A stretch of 64,000 nt of DNA, taken from positions 1,674,001-1,738,000 of the forward strand of contig NZ_SDPW01000001.1 in assembly GCF_004135645.1 (NCBI RefSeq), given 5' to 3'. The position numbers were made by a program, and so were the translations under genes. Below, piece after piece: positions 11,278 through 19,602 of the stretch. The DNA is from Senegalimassilia faecalis (GTDB lineage: Bacteria > Actinomycetota > Coriobacteriia > Coriobacteriales > Eggerthellaceae). Under the pieces are notes generated by a model. That model had not been told where the DNA came from. It made no database searches and saw only the letters and a program-made list of their open reading frames with translations. Within the stretch, counting starts at the first letter, position 1, and each line of letters begins with the position of its first letter.

Positions 11278-12462
11278 ATGGATTACAGCTACACCCCGGA
11301 ACAACTTGAGATCAAGCGCGGCATTCGTGAGTGGGGCAAGAAGCACCTCACCGAGGAGGCAATCGCTGCCGGTTATAAGAACCGTGGCATCGCCCCTGAG
11401 ATCGCTAAGTCCTGGGTTGACGAGGGCTGGGGTCTGTATGGCCTGCCCGAGGAGTACGGTGGAAAGCCGGTCGACCATCAGACGATGGCAATGATCATCG
11501 AAGAGCTGAACCACTGCGGCGGCAACATCCCCATGGCTCCCAATCTGCTCATCATGTTCGACATGTGCGAGTTTGGTAACCCTGAGCAGGTTAAGTACGC
11601 CATCGACTACTACAAGGAGAACGGCTACCCGCCGTACTGCCTGGCCATCTCCGAGCCCGGCGCTGGCTCCGACAACCAGGGCATGACCACCACCGCCACG
11701 AAGGGCGAGGATGGCAAGATTCACATCAACGGCACCAAGACGTGGGTGACCTCTGGTGAGACCGCTGGCGGCTTCATCGTCGTGTGCAAGGACGAGGATC
11801 CTTCTCGCGAGAACAAGAACATGTCCATGTACCTGGTTCCCTCTGACGCCAAGGGCGTTACCATCGAGCCGCTGAACAAGATCGGCATGCAGATCATGCC
11901 CTTCTCCATGATCCACTTCGACGACGTGGTCGTCGACGAGGACCAGCTGCTCGGCATCAAGGGCAAGGGCTTCTATCAGCTGATGAAGAACTTCGAGTGG
12001 GAGCGCTGCGTGCTTCTGGCAGAGCTGCTCGGCGAGGCTCAGGCTGCCATGGAAGACGCCTGCGCTTGGGTCAACGATCGTCAGCAGTTCGGCAAGGGCA
12101 TCAAGACCTTCCAGCTGGTGCAGGAGCACATCGTTGAGATGCAGATCGAGCTCACCAACACCCGTAACTTCCTGTATCGTACCTGCTGGAAGCTGGACAA
12201 CGGCATTCCGGTCAACAACGATGCTGCTATGCTGAAGCGCTATGGTGCTCCGGGCCTGACCGACTGCTGCTCTCGCGCTCTGCAGCTCATGGGTGGCCTT
12301 GGCTTCACCGATGAGACCCGCGTGTCCCGCCTCATGCTCGACTGCCGTGGCTTCCAGATCGGTGGCGGCACCGTCGAGATCATGGTGCACATCTCCGGCC
12401 GTGGCATCCTCAAGGAGTACGCTAAGGGTGCTGAGGATCCCGATTACCTGTGGACCCTGTAA
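11278..12462 (+). CDS. Acyl-CoA dehydrogenase (glycine at the usual catalytic-glutamate site)
   Basis: The 394-residue flavoprotein has the three ACAD domains: an alpha N-domain, a central beta-domain with LAISEPGAGSDNQGM, and an alpha C-domain with DRQQFGKGIKTFQLVQEH. The C-terminal signature reads IGGGTVEIMVHI where MCAD-type enzymes have a YEGT motif, so the classical catalytic Glu is a Gly. Isovaleryl-CoA and long-chain dehydrogenases also lack it there and carry the base elsewhere, so activity is still expected. AAGGAGG precedes the ATG. It should exchange electrons with the EtfAB pair encoded downstream. Its codon use, rich in common codons, suggests high expression. It is followed by a strong terminator. 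Confidence 0.9.
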   Translation: MDYSYTPEQLEIKRGIREWGKKHLTEEAIAAGYKNRGIAPEIAKSWVDEGWGLYGLPEEYGGKPVDHQTMAMIIEELNHCGGNIPMAPNLLIMFDMCEFGNPEQVKYAIDYYKENGYPPYCLAISEPGAGSDNQGMTTTATKGEDGKIHINGTKTWVTSGETAGGFIVVCKDEDPSRENKNMSMYLVPSDAKGVTIEPLNKIGMQIMPFSMIHFDDVVVDEDQLLGIKGKGFYQLMKNFEWERCVLLAELLGEAQAAMEDACAWVNDRQQFGKGIKTFQLVQEHIVEMQIELTNTRNFLYRTCWKLDNGIPVNNDAAMLKRYGAPGLTDCCSRALQLMGGLGFTDETRVSRLMLDCRGFQIGGGTVEIMVHISGRGILKEYAKGAEDPDYLWTL

Positions 12463-12519
12463 AGCTGCCTAGCGAATCTCGCTTGATAGCTGCGTAAGCT
12501 GTTAAAGCTTGCCAACCTA

Positions 12520-12555
12520 AAAGAACCCCGTTGCCTAGGCAACGGGGTTCTTTTT
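12520..12555 (+). terminator. Strong intrinsic terminator
   Basis: AAGAACCCCGTTGCC pairs with GGCAACGGGGTTCTT around a 2-base loop and runs into five T bases, after the acyl-CoA dehydrogenase gene. Confidence 0.92.
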
Positions 12556-12581
12556 ATGCGCGCAGTAACTTTTGGGCAACA

Positions 12582-12614
12582 CAAAGCCCCAAGCCTTCTG
12601 GCTTGGGGCTTTGT
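12582..12614 (-). terminator. Terminator of the gene on the minus strand (possibly two-way)
   Basis: CAAAGCCCCAAGCC and GGCTTGGGGCTTTG form a long GC-rich stem with a 4-base loop, 22 bases beyond the stop of the minus-strand gene at 12636. T bases flank both sides only weakly. Confidence 0.65.
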
Positions 12615-12635
12615 TGATAATGAAGGAGATTATCT

Positions 12636-13421
12636 TTAGGCCGTAAGCTTTGCTTCTGCATCGTCGTGCTTCTTGAACTTACCGCGACGGCCGTGGCAAT
12701 TCATGCCGATAGCTCGAATGCTGCAGAATTCGCGGTTGCGGCAACGTGCACAAGCGCGTTTTCTGCCGCGCTGAGATGCATCGTACATGCCGATGACGCC
12801 AAGCGTTGCGTTTTCCGAGTTCAACGAGCCGTCGTCTTCGCATGCGAAGCCCAATCTACGTTCTGCTTGCGTGTAGAACAGCAATTGGGTATTCGAATCA
12901 AGCGGAAAATCGCTTTCGCCTGCTTGCAACAGGTTGTCGATGTGCAGCCCCAAAGAATGCGCTTCATCGTTCACCTTCTCGGTGATGATTTCTTCAGCGC
13001 GGCCGCCCATGGCCTGCAGGCACGCATCGAATGCGGCGAAATCCTCTTTGTCGTGAACAAGCAGCACGCGCAGCGCTTGAATGTTTTCTGCGGTGTCGAC
13101 GGCAACAGCAACCATGACGCAGTGGTTTGCGCGGCGCATGCGGTCGTATACGGCTTCGCCATGCAGCACCGCCATGGTGCCGACCAGTTTGATGCCGGGC
13201 TCGGTGTAATCGGGCGGAAGCGTGCAGATTGCGGGGTTGAATACCTTGTACACGCCTTTGGGGTGAAGCGTCTCGCAGCATCGCTTCGCAATGGGTGCGA
13301 TGCGAGCCAGGACGTCCGGATCGTCTTTCACCGAATCGTCCAAAAACGCTGCTACGGTTTGATCGTCCAAGGAGTCGATCTTGCAATCGACCTCCTGTAT
13401 TTGATGAGCTTGGACAGCCAT
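12636..13421 (-). CDS. B12-dependent methionine synthase activation-domain-like protein with Cys tail
   Basis: The 261-residue protein is not one I recognise by name. Its middle and C-terminal parts resemble the stand-alone methionine-synthase (MetH) reactivation-domain proteins of anaerobes: a GEAVYDRMRRANHCVMVAVA stretch, then GESDFPLDSNTQLLFYTQAE, RRLGF and GVIGM, then a cysteine cluster CARCRNREFCSIR. In such proteins the domain binds SAM and helps reduce a corrinoid. This assignment rests on motif spacing only. The start at 13421 has AAAGAGG in front; an ATG at 13436 has none. The gene stands alone between terminators, so context does not help. Confidence 0.55.
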   Translation of the reverse strand: MAVQAHQIQEVDCKIDSLDDQTVAAFLDDSVKDDPDVLARIAPIAKRCCETLHPKGVYKVFNPAICTLPPDYTEPGIKLVGTMAVLHGEAVYDRMRRANHCVMVAVAVDTAENIQALRVLLVHDKEDFAAFDACLQAMGGRAEEIITEKVNDEAHSLGLHIDNLLQAGESDFPLDSNTQLLFYTQAERRLGFACEDDGSLNSENATLGVIGMYDASQRGRKRACARCRNREFCSIRAIGMNCHGRRGKFKKHDDAEAKLTA

Positions 13422-13860
13422 AACTGCCTCTTTCATAATCGCTGGTACTATAGGGACTATGATATCAAGATTGGCCGTATGTTACTTCTTCGATTGCATT
13501 ATATAGAAGAGAATTATTAGCTATCTGCACAAAGCATGGGACAGTTCAAAAGATATGTGCATGTTTACGTTCGTACTCAGAACGTATAATAAGAACAGAT
13601 TTATAGGGGATGCGGCATTGAACCGCATATAAATCGATTCCTCATGCGTTTTCACATGGAAAGCCGTTTGAGGACAGCTTACTTCCGATGAAAAATAGGA
13701 TGAAACCATAGACTTGGCCAATAAATAATCGATTGTTTTCGAAGGTTGACTACACACCTGGATATATATATCCATGTTAATCGGTCAATACCATAGATAT
13801 GATGGTTTTGAATAGTACTTGCCGAATGTGCTCTGCACAAAACCACGCAAGGAGGGTGTA
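13422..13860. other. Divergent AT-rich promoter region before etfB
   Basis: This 439-base gap is clearly richer in A+T than its surroundings and no credible gene is seen. It contains a dyad overlapping a TATAAT box (13567-13590) and the AAGGAGGG ribosome site of etfB at 13849-13856. Confidence 0.65.
13567..13590. promoter_or_regulatory. Dyad overlapping a -10 box, shared operator word
   Basis: ACGTTC (13567-13572) and GAACGT (13580-13585) are inverted around 7 bases, and TATAAT follows at 13585-13590. The minus strand of 13574-13585 reads ACGTTCTGAGTA, identical to 12 bases of the dyad in front of the enoate reductase gene. A common regulator for both units is plausible. Confidence 0.45.
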
Positions 13861-14619
13861 ATGAACATCGTAGTATGCGTCAAGCAGGTTATGGACACGG
13901 AGGCTCTTATCGAGCTCGATGACAGCGGCGAGGTGATTACCGAGGGTCGTACGCAAATCATCGATCCGTATGGCGAATTCGCCGTAGAAAAAGCCGTTCA
14001 GCTGAAAGAACAACTTGGCGGGGAAGTTACCTGCCTGTGCTATGGCGACGATGGTTGCACGTCGGCCATTCGACACGCGCTTGCTATGGGTGCCGACAAG
14101 GCGGTGCTCATCGAAGACGATGCATGGCGCTCTGTTGACGCCGCGCAGTGCGCGGCGGAGCTTGCCGGCGCCCTCAAGGATCTGTCTGCCGACCTCATCA
14201 TGGGCGGATGGACGTCGGGCGATACGGCAAGTGCTCAAGTTATGGGCCGCCTTTCCGCTCTTCTCGATATTCCCCTTGCGAATATGGTTACCGGCTTGGA
14301 GGCAACCGCTGATGGCGTGAAAGCCTCTTGCGAAATCGACGACGGTGTTGAAATCTGCGAGTACAAACTGCCGGTCATCATCGCTGCTCAGCAGGGTTTG
14401 GCTGAGCCTCGCTATCCTTCAGTCCGCGATGTTATGCAGGCTCGTCGCAAGCCTATCGAGCGCAAGGCCCCTGCGGGTGGCTCTCAGCCGGTGCTTGCGG
14501 TTGCGGGTCGCGATCTCAAAGGCGCCCGCAGCGGCGGTCGCATCATCGAAGGCGATACGGTTGCCGATGCGGTTGCTCAGGCGGCATCGCTGCTTCGCTC
14601 CGAGGCTAAGGTCATTTAA
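13861..14619 (+). CDS. etfB: Electron transfer flavoprotein beta subunit
   Basis: The 252-residue protein is the nucleotide-binding beta subunit of Etf, which carries electrons between acyl-CoA dehydrogenases and an acceptor. It begins MNIVVCVKQVMDTEALIELD and has IIDPYGEFAVEKAVQLKE in place of the usual NPxDEFAVE, then the GGEVTCLCYGD and ALAMGADKAVLIED segments typical of EtfB. An earlier in-frame ATG at 13819 is unlikely because AAGGAGGG lies just before 13861. The alpha-subunit gene follows after 59 bases, and then a membrane Fe-S reductase, so this looks like a respiratory Etf rather than a bifurcating one; that reading is inferred from context. Confidence 0.93.
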   Translation: MNIVVCVKQVMDTEALIELDDSGEVITEGRTQIIDPYGEFAVEKAVQLKEQLGGEVTCLCYGDDGCTSAIRHALAMGADKAVLIEDDAWRSVDAAQCAAELAGALKDLSADLIMGGWTSGDTASAQVMGRLSALLDIPLANMVTGLEATADGVKASCEIDDGVEICEYKLPVIIAAQQGLAEPRYPSVRDVMQARRKPIERKAPAGGSQPVLAVAGRDLKGARSGGRIIEGDTVADAVAQAASLLRSEAKVI

Positions 14620-14678
14620 CGCTAGCCGTTTCCCTCATTTCAGGTATAGGTGCATAACTCGAGAGGAAGGTTGTCCTC

Positions 14679-15659
14679 ATGTCAGGTGTATGGGTTGGTC
14701 TTGAAACGAATAACGGCGAGCTTCGAAGCGTCGCCTTTGAAATGCTTACGGCCGCGCGCCGCCTTGCTGATGCATCGGGCGCTCAGGTGTGCGCCTTTGT
14801 GTGGGGCGAAGGCGCTCAGGACAGCGCAAAGGCGCTTGGCGAATGCGGTGCCGATAGCGTGGTGGTTGTAGAGCTCAGCGGTGATGCATCGGCTCGCCCT
14901 GCTGAGGTGAGCGCTGCGTTGGCTCAACTGGCTGCAGAGCAGAAACCCTCCGTGGTGCTTCTTGCCGACGGCGCTTTCTCGCGCTCGGTTGCTCCTGCTT
15001 TGGCGCAGAAGCTTTCGGCTTCTTTCGTCGCCGATGTCATCGATGTGGCATTCGACGAAAAGCCGGTCTTTACGCGCCTGCCGTATTCCGGCAAGGTCAT
15101 CGAACGCGTCGCGCCTACAGATGCTTCCGCGCTCACCATCGCTTCCATTCGTCCGAAGGCCTTCGAGGCCGCGCAGCCCGAAGAGGGTCGCACCGCCGGC
15201 GTCAGCACGTTCGCGGCTTCTCCCGTTGCAGCCGCACGTGTGCTTCAAGACGTCGTGCGCGCGGTTTCCGAGCGCGTCGATCTGTCTGAGGCCGACGTCG
15301 TTGTTTCCGGCGGCCGTGGTCTTAAGGGCCCCGAAGGCTTCAAGGTGCTCGAAGAGCTTGCCGATGTGCTTGGCGCTGCAATCGGCGCTTCGCGTCCGGC
15401 TATCGACGAGGGCTGGATTGATGCTCAGTACCAGGTCGGCCAAACGGGCAAAACGGTTGCTCCTTCGCTGTACATCGCATGCGGCATTTCGGGCTCCATC
15501 CAGCACATGGCCGGTATTTCCGCTTCCAAGTACATCGTTGCCATCAATAAAGATCCCGAGGCCGAGATTTTCGCGCAGGCCGATTACGGCATCGTTGCCG
15601 ACCTGTTCGAAGCGGTACCGCTGCTCACGCAGCAGATGCGCGACATGCTGCAGGCATAA
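14679..15659 (+). CDS. etfA: Electron transfer flavoprotein alpha subunit
   Basis: The 326-residue protein is the FAD-binding partner of EtfB. The C-terminal FAD domain is clear: [43 protein letters not shown] and [16 protein letters not shown], ending with an [19 protein letters not shown] segment. AGAGGAAGG precedes the ATG at good distance. It lies 59 bases after etfB and 67 bases before the membrane reductase gene. The order etfB-etfA-membrane reductase is that of systems feeding Etf electrons to menaquinone, or drawing them from it. Confidence 0.94.
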   Translation: MSGVWVGLETNNGELRSVAFEMLTAARRLADASGAQVCAFVWGEGAQDSAKALGECGADSVVVVELSGDASARPAEVSAALAQLAAEQKPSVVLLADGAFSRSVAPALAQKLSASFVADVIDVAFDEKPVFTRLPYSGKVIERVAPTDASALTIASIRPKAFEAAQPEEGRTAGVSTFAASPVAAARVLQDVVRAVSERVDLSEADVVVSGGRGLKGPEGFKVLEELADVLGAAIGASRPAIDEGWIDAQYQVGQTGKTVAPSLYIACGISGSIQHMAGISASKYIVAINKDPEAEIFAQADYGIVADLFEAVPLLTQQMRDMLQA

Positions 15660-15726
15660 AGCTTGCGCGTAGCGCACATTTTCAAAGGTAGGAAGTTCAT
15701 TTCGTTCGCAACCAAGGAAGGCATAC

Positions 15727-17790
15727 ATGGAAGAAACAGCATCGCGCGAGGTAATGTGGAATATTAGCCACTCCCTCACATGGGTAATGTATCTGCTGTT
15801 CTTGGTTGCGCTCGGATTCTGCGTGTACTTTTTGGTGAAGCGTTGGCGCCTCATGTCTATCGGCACTCCCGTTGATCGCACCAGCAACTGGAAAGCTCGT
15901 GCAAAAGGCATGATCGTCGACGCTTTGCTTCAGCTTCGCGTGTTGAAAAAGCCTGGCGCGGGCATCATGCACCTCGGCATGTACGTGGGCATGATCATCA
16001 TGCTTATTGCAACGGCTGTTACCGCTGCTCAGTTTGATCTGGGAATTCAGCTGCTGTACGGCGATTTCTACCTGTATTTCATGTCGCTTGTCGTTGATTT
16101 GGCGGGCCTTGCGTTCTGCATTGCCATGGTCGCATGCATCATCCGGCGCATCGTGAACAAAAAGCTCGACACGAAGCCGGGCGATATCATCGTGCTGGTT
16201 CTGCTGCTGGTCATCGGCATGAGCGGTTTCGTGGTGGAAGGCCTGCGCATTGTTGGCACCGACGATCCGTGGCGCGCATGGTCGCCTATTGGCAACATGG
16301 TGTCCATGTTATTTGTGAACTTCTCGCAGGATCAAATTCAGCTGACGCATCAAATTATCTGGTGGAGCCATATGGGCATGGCTTTTGCTCTTATCGCGTA
16401 CTGGATGTATTCGAAGCTCGTCCATGTTCTGCTCATGCCCGCCGATGTGTGGTGCCGCTCGCTTGAACCGAAGGGCACGCTGCCTTACATCGACGTCGAG
16501 GACGAAAACCTCACCACCATGGGCGTTGGCGTGTTGGAGGACTTCACGTGGAAAGATCTGCTTGATGCCGAAGCGTGCATTCGCTGCGGCAGGTGCGAGG
16601 ACGTGTGCCCTGCGTTCAATACCGACAAGGCCCTCTCTCCGAAAGAGCTCATCCAATCGATGCGCAGCGAGCTTGAGGTCCGTGGTCCTATCGTGTGGAA
16701 GGCGAAGCACGACGGCGCGAAGCGCGACGATATGGGAGCGTATGTCACCGCCGAAGGCGAGCCCTATCCCTTTAGCGATCAGCAGCAGGTCACGCTCGAT
16801 CGCACGCTGGTAGGTGATGCGTTCAACAGCCAAGCGCTGTGGGACTGCACCACGTGCGGCGCTTGCATGGCGGCATGTCCTACGCTGGTGGAACACACGC
16901 CGAAGATCGTGAAAATGCGCACGTATCAGGTGTCCATGGAAAGCGCTTTCCCGTCCGAAGCACAGGCAACGTTCAGGAACCTCGAGAACAACGGCAACCC
17001 TTGGGGCCTTGGCTGGCAGACCCGCTCGAAGTGGGCCGAAGAGCTCGATGTCCCCATGCTTGCCGAGAACCCCGATGCGGAGTATCTGTACTGGCCTGGT
17101 TGCTCCGGTGCGTTCGATGCCCGCAGCCGTAAGGTTTCGGTGGCGCTTGTGGGCTTGCTGAAGAAGGCTGGCGTGAATTTCGCCATCCTTGGTAACGAGG
17201 AGAAATGCTGCGGCGATTCTGCGCGCCGCATGGGTAACGAGTTCGTGTACTACATGCTTGCGTCTGAGAATATCGCTACGCTGCAGTCGTATGGTGTGAA
17301 GAAGATTATCGTGCAGTGCCCCCACTGCATGCAAACCCTGTCGCGCGATTACCCGCAGCTTGGCGGCAATTTCGAGGTCATTCACCATTCTCAGCTGCTC
17401 GCACAGCTTGTCCGCGAGGGCAAATTGCAATGCGCGGCTTCGGGCGATAAGAAGATCGCCGTGCACGATTCCTGCTACCTTGGCAGGTACCAGGACGAAT
17501 ACGAGGCTCCTCGCGCCGTGGTAAGTGCTGCCGGCGGGGAAGTGGTCGAATTCGAGCGGTCTCACGAGAAGAGTTTCTGCTGCGGTGCTGGTGGCGGTCG
17601 TATGTGGCTTGAGGACAAATCTGGCAAGCGCATGGGCGACGAGCGCGCCAAGCAGGCTTTGGCCACATCATGCGACGAAGTTGCAACGTCGTGCCCGTTC
17701 TGCCTCACTATGCTCAGCGACGGCATGGCGGCATGCGAAAGCGAGACGAAGGTTCGCGATATCGCAGAGATTTTGGCTCAGGTGCAGTGA
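15727..17790 (+). CDS. Membrane-bound Etf:menaquinone oxidoreductase-like Fe-S protein
   Basis: The 687-residue protein joins an N-terminal membrane part (about five helices in residues 12-230, NarI-like) to a cytoplasmic part. The latter has two 4Fe-4S motifs, CIRCGRCEDVCP from C284 and CTTCGACMAACP from C374, and two CCG cysteine-rich domains (CCGDSARRMGNE, CCGAGGGRMW) like HdrD/GlpC. This is the layout of the EMR-type Etf:quinone reductases found in anaerobes and actinobacteria, which pass electrons between EtfAB and menaquinone through haem b and Fe-S clusters. The gene directly follows etfBA with AAGGAAGG in front, and its stop overlaps the next start by one base. It could run either way depending on substrate potential. 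Confidence 0.88.
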   Translation: MEETASREVMWNISHSLTWVMYLLFLVALGFCVYFLVKRWRLMSIGTPVDRTSNWKARAKGMIVDALLQLRVLKKPGAGIMHLGMYVGMIIMLIATAVTAAQFDLGIQLLYGDFYLYFMSLVVDLAGLAFCIAMVACIIRRIVNKKLDTKPGDIIVLVLLLVIGMSGFVVEGLRIVGTDDPWRAWSPIGNMVSMLFVNFSQDQIQLTHQIIWWSHMGMAFALIAYWMYSKLVHVLLMPADVWCRSLEPKGTLPYIDVEDENLTTMGVGVLEDFTWKDLLDAEACIRCGRCEDVCPAFNTDKALSPKELIQSMRSELEVRGPIVWKAKHDGAKRDDMGAYVTAEGEPYPFSDQQQVTLDRTLVGDAFNSQALWDCTTCGACMAACPTLVEHTPKIVKMRTYQVSMESAFPSEAQATFRNLENNGNPWGLGWQTRSKWAEELDVPMLAENPDAEYLYWPGCSGAFDARSRKVSVALVGLLKKAGVNFAILGNEEKCCGDSARRMGNEFVYYMLASENIATLQSYGVKKIIVQCPHCMQTLSRDYPQLGGNFEVIHHSQLLAQLVREGKLQCAASGDKKIAVHDSCYLGRYQDEYEAPRAVVSAAGGEVVEFERSHEKSFCCGAGGGRMWLEDKSGKRMGDERAKQALATSCDEVATSCPFCLTMLSDGMAACESETKVRDIAEILAQVQ

Positions 17791-18698
17791 TGATGAACGA
17801 GTCGCGAGTGCTGGGCATAACCGATGTGCTTTCGCAGGGGTCGCAGCTTGAATACACTGTGCCCGAAAAGTCTCTCGAGCGAGTTGGTGCATTTGTGGAT
17901 GCGCAACGTTCGGGCTCCAACCAGAACGCGCCTGTCACTCCGCGGCTTTCTTCTACGGTCATGCTGCTGCGCGAGCGTGCTCATCCTCAAGATGGAAGCA
18001 GCTTTGCCGTGTTCATGCAGCAAAGAGCGTCTTCCATGGCGTTTGTTCCCGATGCCGTGGTGTTCCCCGGGGGAAGTTTCGATGCCATGGATGACACCTA
18101 CGAGATTCCCTGGGAGGGCCCTTCGCCATCGCAGTGGGCTCAACGCATGGGATGTAGCGAAGACACTGCGCGCAGGGCTTTCGTCACCGCTGCTCGCGAA
18201 GTGTTTGAAGAATCTGGCGTTTTGCTTGCCCGTCGCAAAGATGGAAGCGAGCTTCTCAACCTTGCCGGTAGCGAAGAACTGCAATCTGCGCGCTCGCTGC
18301 TTGTGGGGCATAAGCTGGCTTTTGGCCAGTTGCTTTCCGATATGGGTCTTGTGCTTTGGACGGACCTTTTCTGCCCTTGTGCTCATTGGGTAACGCCGCC
18401 AAGCGAGCCGCGTCGATACAGCACGTTCTTCTTCCGCGCAAAAATGCCGCAAGGGCAGTGCGCCGATGGGAAAACATCGGAAGCGGTTCGTACCGGTTGG
18501 GCGAACCCCGAATGGCTGCTTGAGCAGCAGCGGGCCGGAGCATTGCTCATCATGCCGCCGACTATCTCGAACTTGTGCGATTTAACTCAAGCGCAAAATG
18601 TCACGGAAGCATGCGCGCAAAGACAGACTATCCATGTGTATCCCGAACCTACAAGAAAAGAGGACGGGACGCTGGTTTTCAGGAGCGTGGTGAGATGA
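17790..18698 (+). CDS. NUDIX hydrolase (NUDT19/CoA diphosphatase-like)
   Basis: The 302-residue protein carries a NUDIX domain: VVFPGGSFDAMDD near residue 92 and, after an insertion, AAREVFEESGVLL near residue 133, matching the RExxEExG core of the Nudix box. The large insertion between the two halves and the C-terminal extension resemble NUDT19-type enzymes, which cleave CoA and acyl-CoA. That substrate would fit a CoA-thioester region but is inferred. The ATG at 17790 overlaps the preceding stop (TGATG), and the stop overlaps the next ATG by four bases, so the gene belongs to the etf operon. Confidence 0.78.
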   Translation: MMNESRVLGITDVLSQGSQLEYTVPEKSLERVGAFVDAQRSGSNQNAPVTPRLSSTVMLLRERAHPQDGSSFAVFMQQRASSMAFVPDAVVFPGGSFDAMDDTYEIPWEGPSPSQWAQRMGCSEDTARRAFVTAAREVFEESGVLLARRKDGSELLNLAGSEELQSARSLLVGHKLAFGQLLSDMGLVLWTDLFCPCAHWVTPPSEPRRYSTFFFRAKMPQGQCADGKTSEAVRTGWANPEWLLEQQRAGALLIMPPTISNLCDLTQAQNVTEACAQRQTIHVYPEPTRKEDGTLVFRSVVR

Positions 18699-19498
18699 AG
18701 GCTCAAACGAAGTGGAACGGCGGACAGGTGGGGAATTACGCGTATTGCGTACTGGCCCACAACGAATCGCCGCTTACGTATATCGGCACGAACACCTGGG
18801 TCATTGGAGCGCCTGATGCTTCGGGTTGCGTAGTTGTTGATCCGGGCCCCGATGATGCCGATCATTTGCAGCATGTGCTCGACCATATCGCAAGCACGGG
18901 TAAGAAGCTGTCGGCCATTATCACCACGCATAGCCATGCCGACCACGCTGGCGGCGCGTTGAGCTTGTCCCTCTTGTCCGGGGCGCCTGTGCTCACGCAG
19001 GTTGATGGATTGCTGCCGCCAGGACAGCTTTTCATTAACGACATAGGCGTCACTATCGAGGTCATCCCTCTGCCGGGGCACTCAAGCGACTCAGTGGGTT
19101 TCTACGTAAAGCAAGGGAATTTCATCCTTACAGGTGATGTGATTTTCCGTCAAAGCTCCACTATGGTTTGCTGGCCCGATGGCGTGCTGGCGGCTTATAT
19201 GAACAGCCTCGACAGGCTTGCGCATTTTGTTGAAAGCCATGACGTGGAGCTGCTTTTGACCGGACACGGTCTGGTGATCGAGGATCCGGAAGATCGCATT
19301 ATTCGAGCTCGTGCGCATCGCATGAAGCGTTTGAACCAGGTGGTGTCTGCGGTGCGTGCTGGCATACCTGCTCAGGCGGATGCGCTTGTCGATGCTCTTT
19401 ACAACGATGTTGATTCAAGTCTTATGCAGGGTGCCCGCAGAAGCGTTAACGCGCAGCTGCGGTTTGCATACGACTCCGGTTTGCTCGAAGAGCACTAA
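18695..19498 (+). CDS. Metallo-beta-lactamase-fold hydrolase
   Basis: The 267-residue protein has the MBL metal-binding motif TTHSHADHAGG near residue 75, a distal histidine in PLPGHSSDS, an aspartate in LTGDVIF and a further histidine in LLTGHG. The overall pattern and the C-terminal helical tail resemble the LACTB2/glyoxalase II-like branch, which includes hydrolases of thioesters and RNA. A thioesterase-like role in CoA metabolism is possible but not shown. The ATG overlaps the NUDIX stop by four bases and has AGGAG upstream, so the two proteins are probably made together. Confidence 0.8.
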   Translation: MKAQTKWNGGQVGNYAYCVLAHNESPLTYIGTNTWVIGAPDASGCVVVDPGPDDADHLQHVLDHIASTGKKLSAIITTHSHADHAGGALSLSLLSGAPVLTQVDGLLPPGQLFINDIGVTIEVIPLPGHSSDSVGFYVKQGNFILTGDVIFRQSSTMVCWPDGVLAAYMNSLDRLAHFVESHDVELLLTGHGLVIEDPEDRIIRARAHRMKRLNQVVSAVRAGIPAQADALVDALYNDVDSSLMQGARRSVNAQLRFAYDSGLLEEH

Positions 19499-19602
19499 CT
19501 TGCTGAGAAGAGGCGCGTGCGCGTTCGACGGGACGGCGCGAGCCCCTTTTCATCAAGTAAAAGGAGCGCACACGGCGTGCGCGTTGCGAAAGGAGAAGGC
19601 AC

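Noticed and set aside
13521-13775. 84-codon frame on the minus strand in the etf promoter region
   Set aside because: No ribosome site, no recognisable motif, and it covers the dyad and TATAAT box.
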